Shown here: in pieces, positions 42,777 through 51,475 of the stretch
Numbering within the stretch: the stretch's first letter is position 1
Layout: each line of letters starts with the position of its first letter
Assembly: GCF_026341815.1 (NCBI RefSeq)
Contig: NZ_JAPENX010000001.1
Location: forward strand, 2,728,001 to 2,792,000
DNA from: Streptomyces sp. NBC_00572
Lineage (GTDB): Bacteria > Actinomycetota > Actinomycetes > Streptomycetales > Streptomycetaceae
Direction of reading: 5' to 3'
DNA: 64,000 nt
Made by a program: the position numbers and the translations under genes
The notes under the pieces: model-generated
The model's database searches: none
Seen by the model: the letters and a program-made list of their open reading frames with translations, nothing else
Told to the model about the DNA's origin: nothing

Positions 42777-44263
42777 TCGGCCGCGATTCGTCCGGAGCGG
42801 ACGGCGGCGAGCAGGTCCGCGTGGTCCGCGGTGGTGCGGTCCGCGTAGGAGACGGCGAACGCGGCTACGGCCTCGTCGAACTCCTCGTTCTTCCCGCAGT
42901 ACCCGGCTATCAGGCGCGGGTCGGCGCTGTGGGCGTGGGCGCGGGCCAGCAGGGCTCCGGTCATCCGGCCGTAGTCGTCGACCTGGTCCACGGTGAGCGC
43001 GGCGGGATCGACGCTGCCCTTGCGGTTGCGGAACTGGCGCACCTGGAAGGGGCGCCCTTCCACCGTGGTCCAGCCGAGCAGGATGTCGCTCACGACCTGT
43101 ATTCGCTTCTGTCCGAGCACGACGCGCCGGCCCTCGTGGCCGGTGTCCGGCACGGTGAAGCCCGCGGCCGGCAGGTGGGGCAGCAGGGCGGACGGCCGGG
43201 CCTCCTTCACCTGGAGCACCAGCGCCTCGCCCCGGTGGTCGAGGAGCAGCACGACATAGGAGCGGGTGCCGACGCTGCCGGTGCCGACGACCCGGAAGGC
43301 CACGTCGTGGACGGCGTACCGCGCGAGGAGCGGCAGCCGGTCCTCGGACACGGTCTCCAGGTACGGGCCGAGGGCGGCGGCGACGGCGGCCGCCTCGGCG
43401 TCGGGGACCCTGCGCAGGACCGGGGGAGCGTCCACGAATCTGCGGCCGCCGCCCTCGGCGTCGGTCACGGCCTCGGTCGACCGGGCGGCGAACCGGGCGC
43501 TGGTGTTGTTGCGGGCCTTGGCGGAGACCCGCTCCAGGGTGCCGAGGAGATCGCGGGCGTCGGTGTGGGAGACGAGTTCCTCGTCGGCGATCGCGTTCCA
43601 GGCGTCGAGGGCGGGGAGCCGGGCGAGGAGCCGCATGGTGCGCCGGTAGGCGCCGACGGTGTCGAAGGCGGCGGCCCGGCACACCTCCTCGCTCGCTCCG
43701 ACTTCACGGCCGGCGAGGACGAGGGAGGTGGCGAGCCGCTTGAGGTCCCATTCCCAGGGGCCGACGACGGTCTCGTCGAAGTCGTTGAGGTCCATGACGA
43801 GCCGGCCGCGTGCGTCGCCGTAGAGCCCGAAGTTGGCGGCGTGGGCGTCGCCGCAGAGTTGGGCGGCTATTCCGGTGACGGGGGTGCCGGCGAGGTCGTG
43901 GGCCATCAGTCCGGCGGATCCGCGCATGAAGGCGAAGGGGCCGGCGGCCATCCTGCCGACCCGCATCGGCGCGAGTTCGGGGACGCGGTCGCGGTTCGAC
44001 TCCTCGACGGCCCGGACGGCGTCGGGGCGGTCGGCGGCGAGGGCGGGCTGCCGGTGTGCGGAGCGCGGGACCCGCTCGCGCAGCTCCTTGCCCCGCTCCT
44101 TGGGGGAGCCGACGGGGCGGGTGGTCCCGCCGGCGGTGGTGGCCCGGCGCGCGAACCCCGGCACGTGCGGCATGCGCACGCCGTCCGCCCCGCTGTGCGA
44201 GCGGCTGTCCGTCCCGCCGTCCGTGTCGCGCTGTTCCGGCACCACGGCTCGGATCTCGTCCAT
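42764..44263 (-). CDS. DUF2252 family protein
   Basis: 499 residues from the ATG at 44263, which has GGGGGAGGG upstream. Key family stretches: FAFMRGSAGLMAHDLAG, LCGDAHAANFGLYGDARGRLVMDLNDFDET (GDAHxxN and DFDE resemble the catalytic loop and metal site of kinase-like folds), RRVVLGQKRIQVVSD and GYCGKNEEFDEAVAAFAVSYA. The fold relation to aminoglycoside kinases is known but no activity is established. The first ~85 residues are a Gly/Arg/Thr-rich tail. A single gene; a pair of DnaA boxes lies upstream. Confidence 0.8.
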   Translation of the reverse strand: MDEIRAVVPEQRDTDGGTDSRSHSGADGVRMPHVPGFARRATTAGGTTRPVGSPKERGKELRERVPRSAHRQPALAADRPDAVRAVEESNRDRVPELAPMRVGRMAAGPFAFMRGSAGLMAHDLAGTPVTGIAAQLCGDAHAANFGLYGDARGRLVMDLNDFDETVVGPWEWDLKRLATSLVLAGREVGASEEVCRAAAFDTVGAYRRTMRLLARLPALDAWNAIADEELVSHTDARDLLGTLERVSAKARNNTSARFAARSTEAVTDAEGGGRRFVDAPPVLRRVPDAEAAAVAAALGPYLETVSEDRLPLLARYAVHDVAFRVVGTGSVGTRSYVVLLLDHRGEALVLQVKEARPSALLPHLPAAGFTVPDTGHEGRRVVLGQKRIQVVSDILLGWTTVEGRPFQVRQFRNRKGSVDPAALTVDQVDDYGRMTGALLARAHAHSADPRLIAGYCGKNEEFDEAVAAFAVSYADRTTADHADLLAAVRSGRIAAELGV

Positions 44264-44340
44264 TGCCTGCCCTCCCCCGATGTGAAGTCCAACATCATCG
44301 GGGCTGACCGTACCGCCGCGTCCGAGCAGGCGTCTCCCCC

Positions 44341-44363
44341 TGTGGACAACCGCCTGTGGACAA
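44341..44363 (-). promoter_or_regulatory. Two tandem DnaA boxes
   Basis: TGTGGACAA occurs at 44341-44349 and 44355-44363, i.e. two perfect Streptomyces DnaA boxes (TTGTCCACA on the minus strand) with five bases between them, just upstream of the DUF2252 gene and downstream of the membrane-protein gene. Confidence 0.6.
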
Positions 44364-44366
44364 CTC

Positions 44367-45461
44367 TCAGACCGCGACGACCTCCTCCATCTCCTCCTCC
44401 ATCTCCTCCTCCGTCTCCTGCTCCGTCTGCCGCTCCGTCTGCCGCTCCGTCTGCGGCTCCCCTTCCTGTTTCTGCGGCGTCGCGCGCCTCGCCTCCGTGA
44501 TTCCTGCGGCGACGACGAGGGCGGCTCCGGCGAGGAGCCAGAGGGCGAGGACGAGGACGTGTCCGCCGAGGGCGTGCCCGCCGAAGTACACATGGCCGCG
44601 TACGCCCTCGACGAAGCCTGCACCGTTCCAGAAGGAGTGCAGCGCGCCGAAGAAGCCGGGCTGGAGTTCGGGCCGGTAGATGCCGCCGGAGCTGGTGAAG
44701 TTGAGCATGACGAAGAGGACCATCACGCCGAGCGTGGTCCAGCGGCGCAGGAAGGTGTGGAGGCCGACGCCGACGAGCAGGATCCCCGCCGCGTACAGCC
44801 AGGACAGTGCCCACACCCCGCCGAGCCCTTGATCGACGAGGTGGAAGGCCGGCCCGGCGAAGAGGGTGCCGATCAGGCTGACGACGAGCGACATCCCGGC
44901 GGCGAGGAGGGCCCTGATCCGCATGGGCAGAACGGCTCCGGCTCCGCCGATGACGGCGACCGAGGCGTACGCGCCGATGCTGAGGGCGACGAGCAGGAAG
45001 AAGACGCCCTGCCCGGTGGGGTCGCCGGAGGCGACGGGGGCCACGTCGGTGACCTTGAGCGGGGCGTCCTCTGCGGCGGCGACCTTGGTGAACACCTTCT
45101 CGACGGCCATGGCGCTGGTGTCGGAGGAGGCCGAGGCCACGAGCAGTTCGGGCCGGTCGCCGGGGATGTAGGCGCCGAAGCTGTGCTGCTCGCGCAGCGC
45201 GGTGATCGCGGTGTCCCGGTCGGCGACGGTGCGGACGTCGAGGGCGCCGGCGCCCTTGTTCTGGAGGGTCTGCGCGAGGACCTGGGTGGTGGGTCCGGAG
45301 CCGACGACGTCGACGCGCAGGTCGTGGGGTTGGGGGGCGTGGAAGGCGCCGAGGTAGGCGAGTCCCATGCCGACGCACATCAGCAGTGGGGTGAGCAGAT
45401 GTCCGAGGACATGCCGCAACGCACCGGTGGTGTTCGGTCCTGCGGACACCGAGACCTCCAT
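44367..45461 (-). CDS. Membrane protein of the YhgE/DUF3533-like ABC-2 type
   Basis: 364 residues. One N-terminal helix (LTPLLMCVGMGLAYLGAFH), a ~120-residue outer domain (DLRVDVVGSGPTTQVLAQ ... YIPGDRPELLVASA), then five helices (~150-335) in the order of ABC-2 permease membrane parts. The outer domain with Y-IP is typical of YhgE/Pip-like exporters. The cytosolic tail is a Glu/Thr/Gln repeat (QTERQTERQTEQETEEEME). It diverges from a MarR gene over a shared palindrome and is probably its target. Function: export or envelope stress; unproven. Confidence 0.75.
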   Translation of the reverse strand: MEVSVSAGPNTTGALRHVLGHLLTPLLMCVGMGLAYLGAFHAPQPHDLRVDVVGSGPTTQVLAQTLQNKGAGALDVRTVADRDTAITALREQHSFGAYIPGDRPELLVASASSDTSAMAVEKVFTKVAAAEDAPLKVTDVAPVASGDPTGQGVFFLLVALSIGAYASVAVIGGAGAVLPMRIRALLAAGMSLVVSLIGTLFAGPAFHLVDQGLGGVWALSWLYAAGILLVGVGLHTFLRRWTTLGVMVLFVMLNFTSSGGIYRPELQPGFFGALHSFWNGAGFVEGVRGHVYFGGHALGGHVLVLALWLLAGAALVVAAGITEARRATPQKQEGEPQTERQTERQTEQETEEEMEEEMEEVVAV

Positions 45462-45471
45462 GGTTGGCTTT

Positions 45472-45501
45472 TACAACTAAAGAACCGTTGTACTATACAA
45501 C
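45472..45501. promoter_or_regulatory. MarR-type operator GTTGTA-CTA-TACAAC with extra half-site
   Basis: Perfect 15-bp palindrome at 45487-45501, plus another TACAAC at 45472-45477, in the 93-bp gap between the divergent membrane-protein and MarR genes. This is the only AT-rich stretch in the gap. Confidence 0.65.
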
Positions 45502-45554
45502 CGGAAGCGCGTGGCGGGCGACCCGTGCCCGTTACGGCGACGAGGGAGCCCACC

Positions 45555-46121
45555 ATGACCGGCGACACACAGCCACCGCGTGAGGCGTCGCACGCACAGC
45601 CATCACCCGAGACATCAGGCGCGCCATCCCCTGAGACATCGGGCGCGCGACCACGCGAGACCCCGGACGCGCCACCACGTGAGGCCTCCGTGGACGTCAT
45701 CCAGCGCGAACTGACGGCCTTCGCCCGCCGGGCCCGCGCCGCGGCGGCCCGCGTCCACCCCGAGCTGCCGCTCGTCTCGTACACGCTCCTCGCCCACATC
45801 GAGGAGCAGCGCGGCTGCCGCGCGACCGACCTCGCGGCCCACTACCTGCTGGACAAGTCGACGGTCAGCCGCCAGGTCGCCGGCCTGGAGAAGCTCGGTT
45901 TCGTCGAGCGGCGTCCCGCGCCCGAGGACCATCGCGTGCACGTCCTGCACCCCACCGAGGAGGGCACCAGGGTTCTCGCCGCCGCCCAGACGAACCGTCT
46001 CGCGGCCTATCAGGAACGCCTCAAGGACTGGTCCGCCGAGGACCTCGCCCGCTTCGCCGCCTACCTGCTCCGCTACAACACCGCGGGCACGGCCGGCCTC
46101 CCGGACAGCCCCCCGCGCTGA
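45555..46121 (+). CDS. MarR-family regulator
   Basis: 188 residues from the ATG at 45555 (GAGGGAG upstream). The first ~45 residues are Pro/Glu/Ser repeats (SPETSGA-like). The winged HTH core (~55-150) has YTLLAHIEEQRGCRATDLAAHYLLDKSTVSRQVAGLEKLGFVER and the wing PAPEDHRVHVLHPTEEG. It probably represses the divergent membrane-protein gene and itself through the GTTGTA palindrome. MarR proteins respond to phenolic or oxidising ligands; the ligand is unknown. Confidence 0.87.
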   Translation: MTGDTQPPREASHAQPSPETSGAPSPETSGARPRETPDAPPREASVDVIQRELTAFARRARAAAARVHPELPLVSYTLLAHIEEQRGCRATDLAAHYLLDKSTVSRQVAGLEKLGFVERRPAPEDHRVHVLHPTEEGTRVLAAAQTNRLAAYQERLKDWSAEDLARFAAYLLRYNTAGTAGLPDSPPR

Positions 46122-46154
46122 CCGGAACGACCGCGCCCGCGCGCAGCCCCCCTC

Positions 46155-46814
46155 CTACAGCCCGGCGTCCCGCGCGAGCAGCGCCGCCTGGACCCGGTTC
46201 TCGCAGTCCAGCTTGGCGAGGATCCGGCTCACATACGTCTTCACCGTCGCCTCGCTCATGTGCAGCCGCTTCCCCGCGTCCGCGTTGGACAGGCCTTCCC
46301 CGAGCAGCGCCAGCACATCGCGCTCCTTCTCGCTCAGGCCCGCGACCCGCCCCCGCGCCTCCTCGGCGCGGGCCGACTCCCGGCCCGTGGCGAGCCGCTC
46401 CACCACGTGCCGGGTCGCCGCCGGGGACAGATACGCGTCGCCCGCCGCGGCAGCCCGTACCGCCCGGATCAGCTCCGCCGGAGCCGTGTCCTTGAGCAGG
46501 AACCCGGCACCCCCGTGCTCCAGGGTCCGCAGTACGTTGTCCCGCTCCCCGAAGGTCGTCAGGACGATCACCCGGGCCGTCGGCACCGCCCGGCGCAGCT
46601 CCGGCAGCGCCGAGAGGCCGTCGAGCACCGGCATCTGGATGTCGAGGAGCACCACGTCGGCGGCGTGCGCCCGGGCCTGCTCGACCGCCTCCCGGCCGTT
46701 GGCGGCCTCGGCGACGACCTCGATCTCCGGGTCGGAGTTGAGGATCATCCGGATCCCGGCCCTGATCAGAGGCTCGTCGTCGGCGATCACGACCCTGATG
46801 GGCTGCCCTGCCAC
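46155..46814 (-). CDS. NarL-family response regulator
   Basis: 219 residues. Receiver domain with acidic pair D12-D13, phospho-acceptor D58 (LLDIQMPVLDG), LTTFGE threonine and FLLKD lysine; LuxR HTH at the C-terminus (LSEKERDVLALLGEGLSNADAGKRLHMSEATVKTYVSRILAKL). Located 37 bp downstream of its histidine kinase on the same strand, so a standard two-component operon. Confidence 0.92.
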   Translation of the reverse strand: MAGQPIRVVIADDEPLIRAGIRMILNSDPEIEVVAEAANGREAVEQARAHAADVVLLDIQMPVLDGLSALPELRRAVPTARVIVLTTFGERDNVLRTLEHGGAGFLLKDTAPAELIRAVRAAAAGDAYLSPAATRHVVERLATGRESARAEEARGRVAGLSEKERDVLALLGEGLSNADAGKRLHMSEATVKTYVSRILAKLDCENRVQAALLARDAGL

Positions 46815-46851
46815 AGCTACTCCCCACGGCTCCGGTACGGGCGGGTCGGCG

Positions 46852-48642
46852 CTAGCGCGCCTCGACCTCGTACGACTTCTTCTCGATCAGCTTGCCGTCC
46901 TTGAAGCAGAACCGGAAAACGGGCTCCTTGTCGAAGGTGTCGCTCACCTCCGAGGACATCAGCACCAGGCAGTCCGCGCCGTCCGGCATCGCGGGTCCCT
47001 TGCCGCTCAGACCCGCGGTCGCGATCGTGTCACCGGACGGAAGTTGGCTGCGCACCTCCTTCTCAGGTGCCCCGACCTTCACCGCGTCGTACTTCTCGGG
47101 GTCGATCATCCCCTCCTGCACCGAGCCCATCAGGAAGTAGAGACCGAAGCCCGCTGCCACCAGCAGCAGCACGAACGCCGCGAACGCGATTCCGCAGCCC
47201 AGCGCGATCGAACCGCCCGTGCTTCTGCCCCTGCCCCCGCGTACCGCCATGGCCAGCTCCCGCTCCGTGAACGTCCAGTCGGCCGGTCCGACCGCGACCG
47301 GACGACCATCGCCCGCGAGCGGCCTCGTGGTCTGCTGCCGGAAGTCGTCGGCCGCATCGACCAAAGGCGCTGCCTCCGCGACGGGCGCCGCCCCGTAGGG
47401 CAGCATCCCGGCCACCCGGAACCCTCCGCCGTCGGCCGGACCCGCATGACACATGCCGCCCACGAGCCGGGCCCGCTCGGCGAGGCCGGTCAGTCCCTGC
47501 CCGCCGCTGACCACGTCCACCGCGGGCTCGTCCGTGGGCCGCTCGTTGAGGACCTCGACGACGAAGGTGTCCGGCTCGTACCGCAGTTCGACGCCGATCG
47601 CCGCCCCCGGCGCGTACTTGTAGGCGTTGGTGAGGGCCTCCTGCACGATCCGGTACGCGGCGTGGTCGGCCGCCGGTGCCAGCGTCCGCTCCGCCCCCGA
47701 CCGGCTCAGACCCACCTTGGTGCCGGCCGTCCGCGCCGCCTCCACGAGCCCCTCGATGCCCGCGATCCCGCGCGCGGCGCGGCCCGTCTCGTCCCCGGAC
47801 CGTCCGGGCGCCGCCGCCGTCCCGTCGGCGGCCTCGATCCCGTCGCGGAGGATCCCGACGACCTCCCGGAGCTCGTGCATCGCGGTCACCGACGCGTTCC
47901 GCAGGACGCCGACCACCTCGCGCTGACGCTCGCTCAGGTCCCGGTCCACCTCCAGGGCTCCGGTGTGGACGGCTATCAGGGCCAGTTGGTGCCCGAGGCT
48001 GTCGTGCATGTCCTGGGCGATCCGCTGCCGCTCCCGCAGCCGCGCCTGCCCGACCACCATGGTCCGCTCGCGCAGCAGTTGGGCGTTGCGCTCCTGGAGC
48101 GCGTGCAGCAGGGTCCGCCGCTGGGTCCAGTAGCGGTGGGCGAGCCCGGGGGCCAGGGTGGTGCCCAGGTAGTAGAGGGTCGCCATGAAGGCGATGGTGA
48201 GTACCCGGTCCCGGTCCCAGGGGCCCAGCAGGCTCCCCCCGACGTTCACCACGAAGGCGGCGATGTACGCGGCGAGGGCACGGCCCACCCCCGCGATGTA
48301 CCGCCCAGAGGACCAGCCGACGACGAGCAGCAGGGGCCCGAAGCCGGGCACGAGGGGCGTGAGTCCCGCGGTGAGGACGAGCACGGTGGCGGGAAGTCTG
48401 CGCCGCACCAGCGACAGCAGGGCGGACCCGGCGGCGACGCCGGCCAGTGGCCATCCCTCGCCGCCCAGGAGGTCCTCGGTCCCGGCGCCGAGCAGCGCGA
48501 GGACCGCGGCGAGTGCCACCTCACCGGTGGTCCTGCGCCCCGACCACTGCCCGGGCACGGCGAACCACGCCCAGCCTGCGGCGAGCGTGGCCCCGATCCC
48601 GTACGAACTCCGGGTCCCCGACGACTTCGACATAGCGTCCAC
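46852..48642 (-). CDS. Histidine kinase (HisKA_3/DesK type) with C-terminal TM and outer domain
   Basis: 596 residues. About six N-terminal helices (~12-170), then the HisKA_3 box RQRIAQDMHDSLGHQLALI with the phosphorylated His, and an HATPase with EALTNAYKYAP and GQGLTGLAERARLVGG. Unusually, the protein continues past the ATPase by ~200 residues. That tail has a linker, another helix (GCGIAFAAFVLLLVAAGFGLYFL) and an outer domain of ~85 residues, KVGAPEKEVRSQLPSGDTI ... VFRFCFKDGKLIEKKSY. That pattern recalls BamE-like small folds. Starts: GTG 48642, probably leaderless behind TAACGT, or ATG 48633. Confidence 0.88.
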   Translation of the reverse strand: MDAMSKSSGTRSSYGIGATLAAGWAWFAVPGQWSGRRTTGEVALAAVLALLGAGTEDLLGGEGWPLAGVAAGSALLSLVRRRLPATVLVLTAGLTPLVPGFGPLLLVVGWSSGRYIAGVGRALAAYIAAFVVNVGGSLLGPWDRDRVLTIAFMATLYYLGTTLAPGLAHRYWTQRRTLLHALQERNAQLLRERTMVVGQARLRERQRIAQDMHDSLGHQLALIAVHTGALEVDRDLSERQREVVGVLRNASVTAMHELREVVGILRDGIEAADGTAAAPGRSGDETGRAARGIAGIEGLVEAARTAGTKVGLSRSGAERTLAPAADHAAYRIVQEALTNAYKYAPGAAIGVELRYEPDTFVVEVLNERPTDEPAVDVVSGGQGLTGLAERARLVGGMCHAGPADGGGFRVAGMLPYGAAPVAEAAPLVDAADDFRQQTTRPLAGDGRPVAVGPADWTFTERELAMAVRGGRGRSTGGSIALGCGIAFAAFVLLLVAAGFGLYFLMGSVQEGMIDPEKYDAVKVGAPEKEVRSQLPSGDTIATAGLSGKGPAMPDGADCLVLMSSEVSDTFDKEPVFRFCFKDGKLIEKKSYEVEAR

Positions 48643-48720
48643 GCTCGAACGTTAGGCCGCGGCCCGGTCCCGGGTCTTCCCTCTTTCGTCTCGCCCCCCG
48701 ACGACAAAAGTCGCACTCCG

Positions 48721-48758
48721 CCCACCGGAACCGAAGGCAACCCCCACCGGAACCGAAG
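48721..48758. repeat. Two 16-bp direct repeats upstream of the kinase gene
   Basis: CCCACCGGAACCGAAG at 48721-48736 and again at 48743-48758, spaced 22 bases (two helical turns), 80-115 bases upstream of the kinase start. They could be a binding site for the response regulator. Confidence 0.45.
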
Positions 48759-48760
48759 AC

Positions 48761-48801
48761 GCGGAAGCCCCGCGGGTCTCCCGGACCCACGGGGCTTCCG
48801 C
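48761..48801 (-). terminator. Terminator of the aldo/keto reductase gene
   Basis: 18-bp inverted repeat with one mismatch (48761-48778 with 48784-48801), five-base loop, 13 bases past the stop at 48815. Confidence 0.75.
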
Positions 48802-48814
48802 CCGACGGACACCC

Positions 48815-49849
48815 TCAGCCCTCGTCCGACTCCTTGAGGCGGTCCACGTCGCAGTAGTCCTGGTGCCAGTACGGATACGGCAGCGGCGGGGCGCTGACCT
48901 CGTCGAGGGCGGCGTGCTCCTCGGGGGTCAGCGACCAGGTCGTCGCGGCCAGGTTGTCGGTGAGCTGGCGTTCGTTGCGGGCGCCGATGACCACCGAGGT
49001 GACGCCCTTTCCGTCCAGCGCCCAGCGCAGCGCCACCTGGGCCGGGGACACCTCGCGCTCCTGCGCGATCTTGCGCAGGATGTCGACGGTGTCGAAGGTG
49101 CGCTCGGGGTCGACGGGTTCGAACCAGCCCACCGCCCGTCGCGTGCCCGGCGGCGGCGTGGCGCCCCGCTCCTGGTGGCCGCTGAGCAGACCGCCGGCGA
49201 GCGGGCTCCACACCATGACTCCCACGCCCTCGGCCTCGGCCATGGGCAGCAGTTCCCACTCGACCTCGCGGGCCGCCAGGCTGTACTGGATCTGGTGCGA
49301 GGCGAAACGCTCCAGGCCCGCCCGCTCGCTGGTGGCGAGGGCGCGGGTGAGCTGCCAGGAGTTGAGGTTGGACGCGCCGATGTAGCGGACCTTGCCCGCC
49401 CGGACGAGGTCGTCCAGGGCCCGCAGGGTCTCCTCCCACGGGGTGCGGCCGTCGAAGCCGTGCGTCTGGTAGAGGTCGATGTAGTCGGTGCCGAGGCGGC
49501 GCAGACTGGCCTCCACCGAGCGCACGATGTGGTGCCGGGACAGGCCGCGGTCGTTCGGACCGCTGCTGCCGTCGGGCATCTGCCAGCGCACCTTCGTCGC
49601 GATGATCACGTCTTCGCGGCGGGTGCCGAGGGCGGCGCCGAGGACCTCCTCGGACTGTCCGGCGGAGTACATGTCGGCGGTGTCGAAGAAGTTGACGCCC
49701 GCGTCCATGCTCGCGTGGACGAGCCGCCGGGCCTCGATGGTGTTGAGCTGGCCCATGTGCTGGAAGCCGTGGCGGCCGCCGAACGTCATGGTGCCGAGGC
49801 AGATCTCGGACACCTGGAGGCCGGTGCGGCCCAGGTAGCGCATACGCAT
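48815..49849 (-). CDS. Aldo/keto reductase
   Basis: 344 residues with the TIM-barrel family pattern: NFFDTADMYSAGQSEEVLG (catalytic Asp and Tyr), ATKV (catalytic Lys), YQTHGFDG (His) and the NADPH-binding tail SVVIGARNERQLTDNL. MRYLGRTGLQVSEICLGTMTFG is the usual opening. Cytosolic NADPH-dependent carbonyl reductase, perhaps a stress or detoxification enzyme. The ATG at 49849 follows a short repeat-rich gap after the MFS gene, same strand. Confidence 0.9.
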   Translation of the reverse strand: MRMRYLGRTGLQVSEICLGTMTFGGRHGFQHMGQLNTIEARRLVHASMDAGVNFFDTADMYSAGQSEEVLGAALGTRREDVIIATKVRWQMPDGSSGPNDRGLSRHHIVRSVEASLRRLGTDYIDLYQTHGFDGRTPWEETLRALDDLVRAGKVRYIGASNLNSWQLTRALATSERAGLERFASHQIQYSLAAREVEWELLPMAEAEGVGVMVWSPLAGGLLSGHQERGATPPPGTRRAVGWFEPVDPERTFDTVDILRKIAQEREVSPAQVALRWALDGKGVTSVVIGARNERQLTDNLAATTWSLTPEEHAALDEVSAPPLPYPYWHQDYCDVDRLKESDEG

Positions 49850-49879
49850 GTGAATCGTTTTCCTCGGTCTCGGCGCGTT

Positions 49880-49961
49880 CCTCGGTGGCTCAGCGCGCTC
49901 TGCGGTGGCTCGGTGGGACTGGGCGGAGTCTCACCGAGCCCCCTCGGTGGCTCAGTGCGCT
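49880..49961. repeat. 20-bp direct repeat at the 3' end of the MFS gene
   Basis: CCTCGGTGGCTCAGCGCGCT at 49880-49899 and the same with one change at 49942-49961. The right copy contains the MFS stop codon; the left copy lies in the gap before the aldo/keto reductase. The spacing is 62 bases, so unlike the other 3'-end repeats it is not a multiple of three. Confidence 0.65.
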
Positions 49962-51418
49962 TCGGCGGCGACCTTGTGGTCGGCCACCGGGGCTTCGGCC
50001 GCCGCGCGGCCGGGCCGCAGGAAGGCGATGGCGGCGAGGCCCGCGACGAGCAGCGCGCCGGCGGCGAGCAGCAGACCGCCCTGTACGCCTTCCAGGACGG
50101 CGGCGGGGCCGCTGCCGCCCGCGGAGTCGATGCCGGCCGCGGCGACGGTGGCGAGGACCGGGGTGCCGACGGTGACGCCGAGCTGCTGGCCCGTGTAGGC
50201 GAGGCCGGTGGCCAGGCCCTGCTCGCGGTCGGGCAGGCCCGAGGTCGCGGTGATCATGTAGCCGACGACGGCGAGGAGGTGGCCGAATCCGCCGGTGGCG
50301 GTGGCGATGAGGAGCAGCGGCATGCCGCCGGTGGTGTCGAGGAAGTAGAGCGCGGCCGTGCTCGCGGCCTGCAGCAGCAGACCGTAGACGAGGGCCCGGT
50401 GGACGCCGATCGCGCCGATGATCCGGGCGGCGAAGGCGCCGCCGAGGACGGCGGCGACGCCGAGGGAGGCGAAGGTGAAGCCGGCGTTGAGCGGGCTCAT
50501 GCCGCGCACCTGCTGCATGTACAGGGTCAGCAGGAAGACCATGCCGGTCATCATCGCGAAGGTGATCAGGCCGGTGGCGTTGCCCCAGCTGACGGTGCGG
50601 CGGCGCAGCACCTTCAGGTCGATGAGGGGTGCGGCGACGCGCTGCTCGATGGCGAAGAAGGCGACGAGGAGGACGAGTCCGGCGGCGAGGGAGGCCAGGG
50701 TGATGCTGGAGCTCCAGCCGTTGCGCTCGGCCGAGGTGATGCCGAAGATCACCGAGAGGAGGCCGCCGGTGACGGTGACGGCGCCGAGGAGGTCCAGCTT
50801 CGGGGTCTCCTCGTTGCGGCTCTCCTTGATGAGGATCGGGGCGGCGATGGCGGCGACGATGCCGACGGGGACGCTGATGAAGAGCGTCACGCGCCAGCTG
50901 GTGAGGTCGGTGATGACACCGCCGAGGACCACGCCGGACAGGAAGCCGAGGGAGAGCAGGGCGCCGTTGATGCCGAGCGCGCGGTCGCGCTGCGAGCCCT
51001 CGGAGAAGCTGGTGGTGAGCAGGGACATCGCCGCGGGGGTGAGCATGGCGGCCGCGACGCCCTGGGCGGCGCGGGCTCCGAGCAGGAAGCCGGGCGTGGT
51101 GGCGAGACCGCCGGCGAGGGAGGCGACCGCGAAGAGGACCATGCCGGCGACGAACCAGTTGCGTCGGCCGTAGAGGTCGGCGGCGCGGCCGAAGAGCAGC
51201 AGCAGGCCACCGGAGGGCAGCGCGAACGCGGTGACCACCCACTGCAGGTCGCTCAGCTTGAAGCCGAGGTCCTCACCGAGGACGGGGAGCGCGACGCTGA
51301 GGATGGAGAAGTCGAGGGCGAGCATGAACTGCGCGCCGCACAGGAGCGCGATGATGAGCCACTGGCGGGTGGTGAAGGGCACCTTGCCGGGCGGCTGAGT
51401 GGCGGAGTCGGGAGTCAT
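49952..51418 (-). CDS. MFS drug exporter, 14-TM EmrB/QacA type
   Basis: 488 residues from the ATG at 51418. Motif A appears as LFGRAADLYGRRNWF and motif C as SLGFLSGVVLGGVITDL, the antiporter signature. About fourteen helices are countable. It probably expels a toxic compound by proton antiport. Divergent from a MmyB-type regulator, with the palindrome TGCCAG-N4-CTGGCA overlapping its start, so the regulator very likely controls it. Confidence 0.9.
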   Translation of the reverse strand: MTPDSATQPPGKVPFTTRQWLIIALLCGAQFMLALDFSILSVALPVLGEDLGFKLSDLQWVVTAFALPSGGLLLLFGRAADLYGRRNWFVAGMVLFAVASLAGGLATTPGFLLGARAAQGVAAAMLTPAAMSLLTTSFSEGSQRDRALGINGALLSLGFLSGVVLGGVITDLTSWRVTLFISVPVGIVAAIAAPILIKESRNEETPKLDLLGAVTVTGGLLSVIFGITSAERNGWSSSITLASLAAGLVLLVAFFAIEQRVAAPLIDLKVLRRRTVSWGNATGLITFAMMTGMVFLLTLYMQQVRGMSPLNAGFTFASLGVAAVLGGAFAARIIGAIGVHRALVYGLLLQAASTAALYFLDTTGGMPLLLIATATGGFGHLLAVVGYMITATSGLPDREQGLATGLAYTGQQLGVTVGTPVLATVAAAGIDSAGGSGPAAVLEGVQGGLLLAAGALLVAGLAAIAFLRPGRAAAEAPVADHKVAAEAH

Positions 51419-51433
51419 GCCAGAAGGCTGGCA
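51418..51433. promoter_or_regulatory. Operator TGCCAG-AAGG-CTGGCA
   Basis: Perfect 6-bp inverted repeat touching the MFS start codon in the 57-bp gap shared with the divergent MmyB-like regulator. Confidence 0.5.
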
Positions 51434-51475
51434 AATATCGCCATGGCGTGGGGAGCCCGAACGTATCCTGGGTTC

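Noticed and set aside
44341..44363. Replication origin
   Set aside because: Only two boxes, no dnaA/dnaN and no large box cluster; not oriC.
48863..51475. Very long plus-strand extension upstream of the MmyB-like gene
   Set aside because: It is the shadow of the aldo/keto reductase and MFS genes on the minus strand; the true regulator begins at ATG 51476.
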